Shown here: positions 6,304 to 14,470 of the stretch, piece by piece | How positions within the stretch are numbered: position 1 is the stretch's first letter | Layout of the letters: each line of letters opens with the position of its first letter | Origin: a virus | Length of the DNA stretch: 23,120 nt | IMG/VR virus record: IMGVR_UViG_3300021356_000180 | Coordinates: 1 to 23,120 of that record | Direction: 5' to 3' (one strand) | Program-made: the position numbers and the translations under genes | The notes under the pieces: model-generated | Databases searched by the model: none | What the model was told of the DNA's origin: nothing | Seen by the model: only the letters and a program-made list of their open reading frames with translations

Positions 6304-6486
6304 TTACTTAGATTTTAGTTTTAGTTTTAGTTTTGCTTTTTTAAGTCTTTCTGCTTCATCTTGCCTTTTTTTCTTGTCTGTATCGTAAGCTCTTGTGCCA
6401 CGAGGATCAAGGGCTCTGTTAAGATATTCAAGGACTGAATCTTTCTTTGCTTTAAATTTTTTAAGTTTTTCTGGAGGTATTCTCAT
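6304..6486 (-). CDS. Small charged, Lys-rich hypothetical protein
   Basis: This 60-residue protein starts MRIPPEKLKKFKAKKD, has a short central segment (EYLNRALDPRGTRAYDTD), and ends in a helix of alternating Lys and Leu (AKLKLKLKSK). Its 3' end is built from a 6-base tandem repeat, so the length of the K-L tail could vary by slippage. The start shares one base with the holin stop (TAATG). I recognise no domain. It is the first gene of the cationic mini-protein run in transcription order. Confidence 0.55.
   Translation of the reverse strand: MRIPPEKLKKFKAKKDSVLEYLNRALDPRGTRAYDTDKKKRQDEAERLKKAKLKLKLKSK
6313..6334 (-). repeat. Hexamer tandem repeat encoding alternating Lys-Leu
   Basis: On the plus strand the unit ttttag occurs three times in a row, followed by a partial fourth copy. 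On the coding (minus) strand it encodes the KLKLK tail of the 60-residue protein. Each unit is six bases, so gain or loss keeps the frame. Confidence 0.7.
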
Positions 6487-6893
6487 TATTTACTTACTGC
6501 TGCACTACCGAAATAGAAGGAGATGATGCTGATAACAGCAGTCTTTATCTCTGGTAGTATAATATAACCGTGTAGGGTTTGATAGGTTGTGCCTTTTACA
6601 AAGCCAAACCATTTACTATATTCACTAGCAACAGTGACCCCTTCTTCACTATGTGCTAAAATAAAAGGTGCAATAATTACACCAAATAAAACTGTTAAAA
6701 CAATAATGCGTCTTGTCCAAGCACCAAAGGAATCTACCCTAGCTGCTGCTGCATCGGCACTTTCGTCTGATGCTTTCTGTTTCTTAATCAAACCTTCAGT
6801 AATAGCTGCTTGATTCTGCACCATTGTACCAATAAGTTTAAAGACGAATCCTGAGAATCCGCCACCTAACATAGCTAATAGTTCTGTAGTCAT
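6486..6893 (-). CDS. Probable holin (three-transmembrane, GTA-holin-like)
   Basis: This 135-residue protein has an N-terminal hydrophobic segment (about residues 4-24) and a clear transmembrane helix at 62-80 (RIIVLTVLFGVIIAPFILA). A third lies at about 109-132, ending ISFYFGSAAVSK. The closing FYFGS motif and the three-helix layout are like the GTA_holin_3TM family, whose members make inner-membrane holes for lysis. The first helix is weak, so two helices are possible. It sits between small membrane proteins and downstream of the fibre gene, the usual place for lysis genes in T7-like phages. No endolysin is found nearby in this window. Confidence 0.65.
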   Translation of the reverse strand: MTTELLAMLGGGFSGFVFKLIGTMVQNQAAITEGLIKKQKASDESADAAAARVDSFGAWTRRIIVLTVLFGVIIAPFILAHSEEGVTVASEYSKWFGFVKGTTYQTLHGYIILPEIKTAVISIISFYFGSAAVSK

Positions 6894-6895
6894 AA

Positions 6896-7054
6896 TTACA
6901 ATTCTTTTAATATTTTTATAATTGACACAATCATAAATGTCAAGGTCGCAATACCCACTAAGATACTAACAACTAAATTTACTTGTGCTAGTTCAACAGT
7001 AGCAAATAAACCACTAATCCCTAGTATTGACCTTGTTGTACAATCTTCAATCAT
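6896..7054 (-). CDS. 52-residue membrane protein, possible accessory holin or antiholin
   Basis: This short gene fills the gap between the holin and the 90-residue membrane protein. From ATG at 7054 to TAA at 6896 it encodes 52 residues. An N-terminal part (MIEDCTTRSILGISGLFATV) is followed by a single strong transmembrane helix at about residues 26-46 (VNLVVSILVGIATLTFMIVS) and a basic end (KILKEL). The stop is two bases before the holin ATG, and the start is two bases after the preceding stop. Small one-helix proteins beside holins are often regulators or second holins; that role here is inferred from position only. Confidence 0.6.
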   Translation of the reverse strand: MIEDCTTRSILGISGLFATVELAQVNLVVSILVGIATLTFMIVSIIKILKEL

Positions 7055-7056
7055 TA

Positions 7057-7329
7057 TTAAAATCCCATTTTCTCAAACTTCCACTCAAGATGTTCAATCT
7101 TCATATTTTGTTCTACATCAAGAGGTAAGATTCCATCAGACTCCCAGTTCTCTATCCAGTCAGCATTTGAGTCTACATCCAATTGTAATCTAGCTTTTTG
7201 GTGTTCAAGCATTGTAATACGCTCATCGATCTCAAAGTACCCTATGACAGCCACAGCGACAGCAACAATAATAGCAATAAGATTCCTTAGTGGAATCGAA
7301 AGCACTGTACTGTCATTTAGTTCTGGCAT
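7057..7329 (-). CDS. Membrane-anchored coiled-coil protein, possible spanin-like
   Basis: This 90-residue protein has one N-terminal transmembrane helix (about residues 15-31, NLIAIIVAVAVAVIGYF). A heptad-like segment follows (ERITMLEHQKARLQLDVD, 36-53), then a tail rich in Trp and acidic residues (DWIENWESDG) and a final amphipathic helix. The layout of inner-membrane anchor plus periplasmic coiled coil is that of an i-spanin such as T7 gp18.5, but there is no sequence motif that proves it and no paired lipoprotein is visible. I have a general memory of similar proteins in marine podoviruses, without a known function. Its ATG shares a base with the fibre stop (TAATG). Confidence 0.6.
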   Translation of the reverse strand: MPELNDSTVLSIPLRNLIAIIVAVAVAVIGYFEIDERITMLEHQKARLQLDVDSNADWIENWESDGILPLDVEQNMKIEHLEWKFEKMGF

Positions 7330-8762
7330 TATTCATCAATTGTTCGGATATTAATAGTTGCAGTCCCTGTAGTCCCACGAGGTACATATAAAGTAGCACT
7401 ATGTGTTGCTCCATTAGCACCTCCTTTAAGTCTAGCATCGTAGCTTGTTGCGGAGTATTCAGTAATTTTAAATCTTACTTGATCAAAACTCATTTCAGTC
7501 CTACCATTAAGATTGTTGTAGTTCACACCAGCATAAAAATTTTGCGGTCCTATATTACCTATTCCAGTTATATCTATATACTCAACTATCTTACCAGCAT
7601 CTAGATTTATATAAAAAGGAACAGCTATTGAATTTCTATTATATATTGAAGCCGAAGTGTCTGTTATAGGTAAGGTAGGGTAATGAGTTACTGATGCTCC
7701 ACCAGCTCCTGAAATAGTCCCAGTAGCAGTAGAAACAGATGTAGCAGTTTCAGCAGAAACTGGTGTTACATAAGGATAATAAAAATCTACAGAACCTGTA
7801 AGAGTTCCATCGCCATTAAGGTAACTACAATTTTCTGCAAAAAACATAGCAAGCCCTACTCGTTTCATAGAACCTGAAGCACCCTGTAACGTTACAGTTT
7901 TTTCTATTCTAGTCCAACTACCTAAATCTTCAGCATCGTAATAATCAATACCTTCAACAGTAAGGTAATCATTCCAACGATATTTATCGTAACCAGTATA
8001 TTCCCAAGACTTTTCTCCTTCTAGGTGATTCATACCACTAAAATGATAATGCCCTTGACCTGTAGCTAATTGTCCAGTATCTAGATTAGGTGTATTCGAT
8101 GCACGTTTAACAACCATTGCATTTACTTTAACAGTTCTAGGACCAGTAAGACTTCCAGACACATCTTGCCATAGATAAAGTCCACCCATATTTAATTGTC
8201 TTAAAGCATCATTAGGATCACATCGTACCCAAGCTCCAAATGTTATAGTGTCAGCTGTTGTTCTAATAGTTTGATATCTATCGTACCTTGTCCAAGTACC
8301 TGTGTCACCCCAAGCTGTAGTGTCGTCAACTGTTTTGTTTTTTAATCCAACAATTGGAGGTTCTGCAAACGTTCTGTCTGCGTTTTGATTTAGTTCTAAT
8401 CCAAAATCATTACCTACCCCAAACATTTTAACAGCTTTATGTATTCTGGGCGGTATTTGAATCCAATTAGCTGGTGAGTCTACTAATGATGTTGTATTCT
8501 GATACGGTGGGTAAGGTAGTCTATACTGAAAGTTAAAAGCTTGTCTATAATCTACAGGACTTGTAAACAAAGGAGAATACATTTTCCACTTAGTGTTCCT
8601 AACTTCACCGCTATATATTGAACCGTCAGTATCGTTAAAGTTTTGAAACTCTGAGTTACTACACAAATTAATTTTTCGTTCATGGCGTTCCAATGTTGGT
8701 ATACCATCAACTCTTTGTACAGTAGGCTGTACAGAACTTGCAAACTCTAAGTACTCTTGCAT
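7329..8762 (-). CDS. Probable tail fibre / carbohydrate-binding structural protein
   Basis: This 477-residue protein lies just after the internal virion proteins, where T7 has its tail fibre gene 17. The sequence is rich in Tyr, Trp, Thr, Asn and Gly with few charged helices, typical of beta-structured fibres. It includes segments like NLCSNSEFQNF and TITFGAWVRCDPND, which recall carbohydrate-binding beta-sandwich modules. The C-terminal 120 residues are Ser/Thr/Ala-rich (ATSVSTATGTISGAGGAS) and end in strand-like repeats (GTTGTATINIRTID). I do not see the N-terminal anchor of T7 gp17. It may be a fibre, a receptor-binding protein or an adaptor. It shares TAATG junctions with both neighbours. 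Confidence 0.55.
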   Translation of the reverse strand: MQEYLEFASSVQPTVQRVDGIPTLERHERKINLCSNSEFQNFNDTDGSIYSGEVRNTKWKMYSPLFTSPVDYRQAFNFQYRLPYPPYQNTTSLVDSPANWIQIPPRIHKAVKMFGVGNDFGLELNQNADRTFAEPPIVGLKNKTVDDTTAWGDTGTWTRYDRYQTIRTTADTITFGAWVRCDPNDALRQLNMGGLYLWQDVSGSLTGPRTVKVNAMVVKRASNTPNLDTGQLATGQGHYHFSGMNHLEGEKSWEYTGYDKYRWNDYLTVEGIDYYDAEDLGSWTRIEKTVTLQGASGSMKRVGLAMFFAENCSYLNGDGTLTGSVDFYYPYVTPVSAETATSVSTATGTISGAGGASVTHYPTLPITDTSASIYNRNSIAVPFYINLDAGKIVEYIDITGIGNIGPQNFYAGVNYNNLNGRTEMSFDQVRFKITEYSATSYDARLKGGANGATHSATLYVPRGTTGTATINIRTIDE

Positions 8763-9049
8763 TAGACTTTGACTAAATTTACTTTGACTCCTGTAGAACC
8801 AATGTTAGTTGCATCAAACTTAACTGAACAATTCTTAGGTATTGTTATAACAGCATTGTAATCTTCGTTAATAGATAAGTCGACGCCAACAGCTGTTGTA
8901 AGTGGTGAGTAGTTTGTGCCGTCAACACTAACCAATACTTTTACAGTGCCACTAGAAGCAAATGTTCCATTGACATCTAAAAAATACTGACCACCACCGC
9001 TTGCTGAGATATCTACAATTTTGTCTTCTGAATTAATGAGAGTTATCAT
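8762..9049 (-). CDS. Small beta-rich virion-type protein of unknown function
   Basis: This 95-residue protein is composed almost wholly of beta-strand-like segments: GGGQYFLDVNGTF, GTVKVLVSVDGTNYSPL, YNAVITIPKN and GVKVNLVKV. Such short, Gly/Thr/Val-rich proteins beside fibre genes are common in phages and may be decoration or fibre-linking proteins. No family is certain. It is the first gene after the only clear gap inside the late block, and a promoter-like sequence directly precedes it. Its stop shares bases with the fibre start (TAATG). Confidence 0.6.
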   Translation of the reverse strand: MITLINSEDKIVDISASGGGQYFLDVNGTFASSGTVKVLVSVDGTNYSPLTTAVGVDLSINEDYNAVITIPKNCSVKFDATNIGSTGVKVNLVKV

Positions 9050-9084
9050 AGTTTTGTATATATAGTTTAGTTAAAAAAAGTCAA
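9050..9084 (-). promoter_or_regulatory. Candidate sigma-70-type promoter before the 95-residue gene
   Basis: Reading the minus strand, TTGACT (9084-9079) lies 16 bases before TATATA (9062-9057). These match the -35 and -10 consensus well (five and four of six). The predicted start point is near 9050, directly next to the ATG ending at 9047, so the transcript would have almost no leader. The gap is AT-rich, so chance matches are possible. Confidence 0.4.
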
Positions 9085-9085
9085 T

Positions 9086-12000
9086 CTACTCGCCTGCACT
9101 TTCAGCCAAATCCTGGTGCGAATGGGTTAAAACCTCTGCAAATGTGTTAGCATACATATGTTTTGCAATCGGACCGACCAATGGTAGGTTCTCTCCAGAG
9201 AATGGTGACATACCCTCTGCCACACCTTTACCATCTAATGTAAACACATCACCAGCAACTTCTGCTGCTGTACCAGCTAGTGGTGACAAGATCCCTGTTG
9301 GACCATCAGTCATAAGATTCATAGGATACTCAAAGAAACCAAATGTACCAGACTGTCTAATAAGTCTTTGGAATTCAAAGGCTGTCATATCAAACAGATT
9401 TATAGGTTCTTTGAACTTAGCTAAGTCTTTCAATACAGTCGCCATATATGCTAATGCAAACGATGTACCAACCCAACCTACCACATGCGACATCTGTTGT
9501 GCCTTAAGTGCATCACTACCTCTGTAACCATTTGCAAATCGTCTCATAATCTGACGAGACATAGCAATTGGGAACACAGAGTACTTCATACCAAATCTTG
9601 CAGCAACACCTTCTGGTGTACCAGATGTAGTGCCTAGCTTTGACATTGCTTGTGCTGACACATTAGGCATTAACACAGCGTCATTCATACCTTGAATAAA
9701 GTACTCTGACATCATCTGTCTTAGTTGTACATTGTCTTGAATATGACTAGGTGCAATACGATCAACACCATCATCAGTCTTTCTTACATAGTTTTTAAGA
9801 TTAGCTATGTCAGCATCACTAAATCCATTACGTCTTAACGCCTCTGTCATCAAAGGCATCTTAGAATTATCTTTTGCCCATATAGCCAAGTATCTAGACA
9901 AGAAATCAACATATACTTGCTGGTGTGCCGCAGTAGCGTGGTTAACACCATTAACACTAAACATTATGTCTTTGAGTCCGTGCATGAAACCACCAGCAGA
10001 CGCATCATTTGTAATACGAGTAGATGCAACCTTAAGAGCCGCATCGAACCCAGCAGCTTGTGCTTCAAAGTATGCAGTCATCTTAGATCGATCACCATTA
10101 AATCTTTCAGAGATAGCAGTCACATAAACATCAAACATCTCCTTAGAGAATGTTCCAATCTCAACACCATTGTATTTAAGCTGAGCTGTTATATTAGCTA
10201 AGTCACTTATTGTAGCAAATCCTGATGTAGGTAGGAATACTAAGTCTGACAGTGCCTCAAACGGTCTTGATGCTTGGTACAAGGCTGCATCTACAGGATT
10301 ATCTAAGTCACCTGTTAACTGACGAACACTTGCAATGTATGTCTCATAAGACAACTTCTTAGCTATGTTGTCTCCTTCTTTTGGTCTAAACTCTTCTGCA
10401 AGACCCTTAAGTGCATTAAGCGGATTAGCTGATACATACTCTGCAAGAGCTATACGCTCAGAACGAATGCGTACTTGGTCAAGGAACAACTTACCAAGAT
10501 TAGACTCACCACTAAATGTTTTAAGTGCATAAGCCTCAAACTCTGGCTTTACCTTAATTACCCTAGGGTTAATCAATCCAGACAGTAAGTACGAACCACG
10601 CTCGTCCCCCTCTTTCCTTGGAGAAGTAAGATCTTCGAACCACTCTTTAATAAATGTCTCTGTATCAAACTTTCTGTAGCCTTTCTTATCTTTTGGTTTC
10701 AAGAACCCACCGTGCAATCTTCTTGTTTCATCAAAGTCAATTATTCTAAGAATTTCTTCACGGAAACGCTCAAAACCCATCTCTCTGGCTACCGTTGGTG
10801 ACCACCTCTGACTCCAACCACTAAAGTCTCTTCTTGTAGGTATTGCGTAACCAAGCTGATTTAATCTAGCTAACTGTGATTGTGTGACGCCACGCATAAC
10901 TTGCATAAGCTTGATTGCATCTTTGTTGCCCTCTAGTCTCTTAGGAACTTTGTTAGTTCTAATCCCTTCCATAAGGTCAGAGATAAACTCAAAGGCTATC
11001 TCTTCAACAGTTCCACTGTATGCTTTGTGGTTTTCTAAAAGTCTATCATTCTTACCTTTAGGGTTAAATATGTCTTTTACGGTCTGTAACCAAGACTGAT
11101 AGTTATCTGCCAAGAAAATATCAGCATAACCATTCTCATGTAGAATATGTAATAAAGGTAATTGGTCAGCGTGTATCTGAGCACGGAGCTTAGTACCTAT
11201 AGATCTATACACTCTAGAATCACTACCAGTGTTTCTTTGCTCACCATCAATTAAACTCTTCAGTAAGTTAAATCTGTGGTCAGGGTTGTCTACTGATTGA
11301 AGTAGCTTTCTAATACCAGAGATGTTGCGTTGCTCTCTGATGTTAACAAGCAAGTCAGTCATCGCTTGCTGTCTAAGAAGTCGTTTTACTTTATTAGCTA
11401 CATCTGTATTTAGTACATTACTTTCATCTTGAATGATGTACGCAATCTTGCGAAGTAAACCATCGTTAATAACACCCTCAAAGCTTCTAAGGGCTGTAGC
11501 AGTCTCTCCAGCTTGTTTTTTAGCTAATTCTATAAGAACCTCTGCGTGACTCCCCTTAAGCGGCTCATGGTGCAATAGACGCTTACCAGCAAGCCTTCCT
11601 GTAGCAATCTCATTAAGAATCCAAGCTCTTTGTTCTTGTCTAAAGTTTTTAAACTGTGTACCCTCAAGCCAAGCTCTATAGTTTTCAACTGCTTGTCTTT
11701 TTGCTTCAGCTACAGTAAGTTTCTTTCCGTCCAAATCAGTTGTAACTAACTCAGCATTTCTTGTCTGACCTTTATAAGCTGTCCAAGGATTACCAAAATG
11801 ATTATCACCCTCTTTTCTATTTACATTAATGTAATTATCTCTTTGCTCTAAGTCTTTAATTTTAACTAAAGTAGCCTTTGCAAACTCTGGTGGTATAACA
11901 GCTTCCTGTCTTTCGTTTAAGAACTTAAAGAATTTATCAAGTGATATCCTGTCATCAGGACCACCTACTCTGTAATCTGTAATTAAGTTAATAACAGTTG

Positions 12001-14467
12001 CAATAGAGTTGTACCTAGCTTTTGATTGGTTAAACCAATTATCAATAAGATTCTTGGAGATACCAATCTTCTGTAAACGATCATATGTATCTTGTCTAAT
12101 TGGTTGTGTGAAGTCTAGTAAGTCTTCTACAATAGCGTTAGTACGATCAAGATTACCAAGGTTAAATATTTCTTTTAGTTGTTTCTCGTGGAAAGCAATA
12201 GGGTCTTTCATGAACTCCTTTTGCTCATTCACAAGTTTTACCATCTGTTCAAACTGATCTCTAATGTCATCAGCAAGACCACGAGGCGTTCTTTTTGCTT
12301 CTCTGTCTTTACTTGCCGCAGCTTGTGCTTCGTTGACTCGATCCTTAGACCTCTTCAACTCTACATCATTAGAGTCAAGAAACTTCTTGACCTTAGTAAA
12401 TGATGGTTCAACATCTTTAAAATCTTTTAATATCTTAGCTACATTTCTTGCAACAGCATCAGGGTTGTTGTTGTTAAACTTGTCAGCAGTAATATTTTTA
12501 AACTCTGGTGCTACCAACTCTTTAGCTGCACGGAAAATACGAAGAAGAGCATCTACCCATTTGTTATAGAATGTTGGGTCAAGTCTACGAAACTCTCTCA
12601 TAAACTCTTTCTGAGTTAATGCCCACTCAACTAACCATGATGGATACTCATCTCTGAACTTCCATTGAGGATAGTTGTTTCTTTCTAGTATCTTATCAAA
12701 CTCAGCTTTTAGTCTTGGATTAGTTATTACAATATCCACAAGTCTTTTCCAACTACGTGGATCAAGCTTACGCATATTATGCACAGTTTCGTGTAGGATA
12801 ACTTGGAATGGTGTGTATCCCTCAACTGCACGAGAATACCAAAAGTCTGCTCGTGATATGAATATATCATCTGTGTTACCTTTGATGGTATAACCCATAG
12901 GCTCTACACCATCTATGCGTGGAGGTACTACAGCCTTTACATTGAAATTCTTATATCCAAAGATTTCTCTTACAATTGCTTCAGCTTCTTTTATCTCTTT
13001 GTTGAACTGTTTTGCGTAGTTATCTTCAAAGGACTTTACTGCAGTCTCAAACTCTTCTTTGTATCTTTGGATCTTAGCAGGGTCAGTACCATCTCTGAGT
13101 GCTTGATTATAACGCTTTCTAAAGAATGAGACTTGACCTAATATTGATCTAGCTTCTGCAGCTCTAGACATATGATTACGTAAGTAGTTAGATTTGTAAC
13201 CTTTGTTACTCCACGAAGCACCTCTTCTACTTGGCTCTACGTTAGTCTCATCAAGTTCTTCTTTGCTTATTTTATAACCAATATCCTCAACAACAGATTG
13301 TAATCTCTGTGGTAGCTTACCAACAGTATCAGTTCTAACGGCTTCTGTTATTGTTAAGTAGTCAACAGTAAACTGTCTATACGCCTCTTTTAGTTGAACA
13401 CTACCCTCGTCAGCTAACATACTATTAACAAGTCCTGTGAACAATGAGTTTCTTAATCTACCATCAAGTATCATTAATGTTCTTTCATTAAGAACTCTGT
13501 CCATCTCCTTCAAAACCTTTGTAGGGATATTACCGTCAAACACTAAACTTTCTTCATTACCTTTAGCTTTTTTGACGCTGTTCAAATGTGTCTGTACAGA
13601 GTCTTGATTTAAGAAGTTTGCTAAGTGTGTGTTAACCTCATGATTTTTAATCATGTTCTTGTCTAAGGCAGTCAACAAAAAGAATGGCTTTGACACATTA
13701 CGTTGTGTCATAAAATCCTCAACCTTTACTTGCATCTCTAGTTGGAACGCTTGTTTCTTTCTGCTATGCAAACCCATGCCAACACCTATCTGACCAAAAG
13801 TTTGAGATGCTGTCAGCTCGGTTAAATAATTTAACAGAGCTTGTGATGATGATACATCAACACCTCTGTCGTGTAGTGCATAGTTTCTAGCTATATTAAG
13901 GGAAGTGGTAACTCCAAAATTGTATGCAAATAAATCAACATTAGACTTAAAAAAGTTTTGGAGTGTACCTCCTTGCTCTTTTAATTTCTTCAACCTTTGT
14001 GCAGTAGTTAGAACTTTAGTTGTTCTTCTTGCTGCATTCCACGCACCTACTGAACCAGCAGCAAGTGTTAATGGTATATCAACCGCACCTTCTGGTGTAC
14101 CAAACCCACCAATTAATTTTCCAAAAGTAAACTCATCTCCAGCAGGGACTTGTTTAGAATACAAGTAGTCCTTTGTAGCCATGTATGTTGCATTGGCTAA
14201 TTTATCTTCACTTGTATCATCTGGATCTAAATCAAGACCTAATCTTTCGTTTACATCTTTTACTGACTCTGGGGCTGCTTTAGGAGAATCACCTAATCCA
14301 AGTTTTACACTGTTATATATATTTACAAGGGCGTCATTATTAAACGCCATTTTTTGACCAAGAGACACGTCTTGAATAAAACTCTTTTTTGAAAGAGTGT
14401 TTACATTATCATTTGAACGAGCAAGCGATCGAGCATTAAACTCGCTATCTAAGAAATCAGTTGACAT
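9086..14467 (-). CDS. Giant internal virion protein (T7 gp16 position) with HExxH zincin motif
   Basis: This 1793-residue protein is much longer than T7 gp16 (1318). It holds the gp16 slot in the conserved order of ejection proteins, which leave the head and form a channel across the cell envelope. Residues 550-620 carry a metallopeptidase signature: VILHETVHNM, with the zinc ligands H559 and H563 and catalytic E560. A candidate third ligand is E614 in VEWAL. I see no lytic transglycosylase motif set in the N-terminal part. The middle is long, charged and helical. The C-terminal part has a hydrophobic segment from about H1661 (HVVGWVGTSFALAYMAT) and ends in a Gly/Pro-rich region (GPTGILSPLAG). 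Position and size give strong support for an internal virion protein. Protease activity is inferred from the motif. Confidence 0.8.
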   Translation of the reverse strand: MSTDFLDSEFNARSLARSNDNVNTLSKKSFIQDVSLGQKMAFNNDALVNIYNSVKLGLGDSPKAAPESVKDVNERLGLDLDPDDTSEDKLANATYMATKDYLYSKQVPAGDEFTFGKLIGGFGTPEGAVDIPLTLAAGSVGAWNAARRTTKVLTTAQRLKKLKEQGGTLQNFFKSNVDLFAYNFGVTTSLNIARNYALHDRGVDVSSSQALLNYLTELTASQTFGQIGVGMGLHSRKKQAFQLEMQVKVEDFMTQRNVSKPFFLLTALDKNMIKNHEVNTHLANFLNQDSVQTHLNSVKKAKGNEESLVFDGNIPTKVLKEMDRVLNERTLMILDGRLRNSLFTGLVNSMLADEGSVQLKEAYRQFTVDYLTITEAVRTDTVGKLPQRLQSVVEDIGYKISKEELDETNVEPSRRGASWSNKGYKSNYLRNHMSRAAEARSILGQVSFFRKRYNQALRDGTDPAKIQRYKEEFETAVKSFEDNYAKQFNKEIKEAEAIVREIFGYKNFNVKAVVPPRIDGVEPMGYTIKGNTDDIFISRADFWYSRAVEGYTPFQVILHETVHNMRKLDPRSWKRLVDIVITNPRLKAEFDKILERNNYPQWKFRDEYPSWLVEWALTQKEFMREFRRLDPTFYNKWVDALLRIFRAAKELVAPEFKNITADKFNNNNPDAVARNVAKILKDFKDVEPSFTKVKKFLDSNDVELKRSKDRVNEAQAAASKDREAKRTPRGLADDIRDQFEQMVKLVNEQKEFMKDPIAFHEKQLKEIFNLGNLDRTNAIVEDLLDFTQPIRQDTYDRLQKIGISKNLIDNWFNQSKARYNSIATVINLITDYRVGGPDDRISLDKFFKFLNERQEAVIPPEFAKATLVKIKDLEQRDNYINVNRKEGDNHFGNPWTAYKGQTRNAELVTTDLDGKKLTVAEAKRQAVENYRAWLEGTQFKNFRQEQRAWILNEIATGRLAGKRLLHHEPLKGSHAEVLIELAKKQAGETATALRSFEGVINDGLLRKIAYIIQDESNVLNTDVANKVKRLLRQQAMTDLLVNIREQRNISGIRKLLQSVDNPDHRFNLLKSLIDGEQRNTGSDSRVYRSIGTKLRAQIHADQLPLLHILHENGYADIFLADNYQSWLQTVKDIFNPKGKNDRLLENHKAYSGTVEEIAFEFISDLMEGIRTNKVPKRLEGNKDAIKLMQVMRGVTQSQLARLNQLGYAIPTRRDFSGWSQRWSPTVAREMGFERFREEILRIIDFDETRRLHGGFLKPKDKKGYRKFDTETFIKEWFEDLTSPRKEGDERGSYLLSGLINPRVIKVKPEFEAYALKTFSGESNLGKLFLDQVRIRSERIALAEYVSANPLNALKGLAEEFRPKEGDNIAKKLSYETYIASVRQLTGDLDNPVDAALYQASRPFEALSDLVFLPTSGFATISDLANITAQLKYNGVEIGTFSKEMFDVYVTAISERFNGDRSKMTAYFEAQAAGFDAALKVASTRITNDASAGGFMHGLKDIMFSVNGVNHATAAHQQVYVDFLSRYLAIWAKDNSKMPLMTEALRRNGFSDADIANLKNYVRKTDDGVDRIAPSHIQDNVQLRQMMSEYFIQGMNDAVLMPNVSAQAMSKLGTTSGTPEGVAARFGMKYSVFPIAMSRQIMRRFANGYRGSDALKAQQMSHVVGWVGTSFALAYMATVLKDLAKFKEPINLFDMTAFEFQRLIRQSGTFGFFEYPMNLMTDGPTGILSPLAGTAAEVAGDVFTLDGKGVAEGMSPFSGENLPLVGPIAKHMYANTFAEVLTHSHQDLAESAGE

Positions 14468-14470
14468 AAA

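Noticed and set aside
9144-9527. 127-codon plus-strand frame, and several others opposite the gp16-like gene
   Set aside because: All lie inside the 1793-codon gene, show no family motif, and have Ser/Leu/Ile-rich antisense-type composition.
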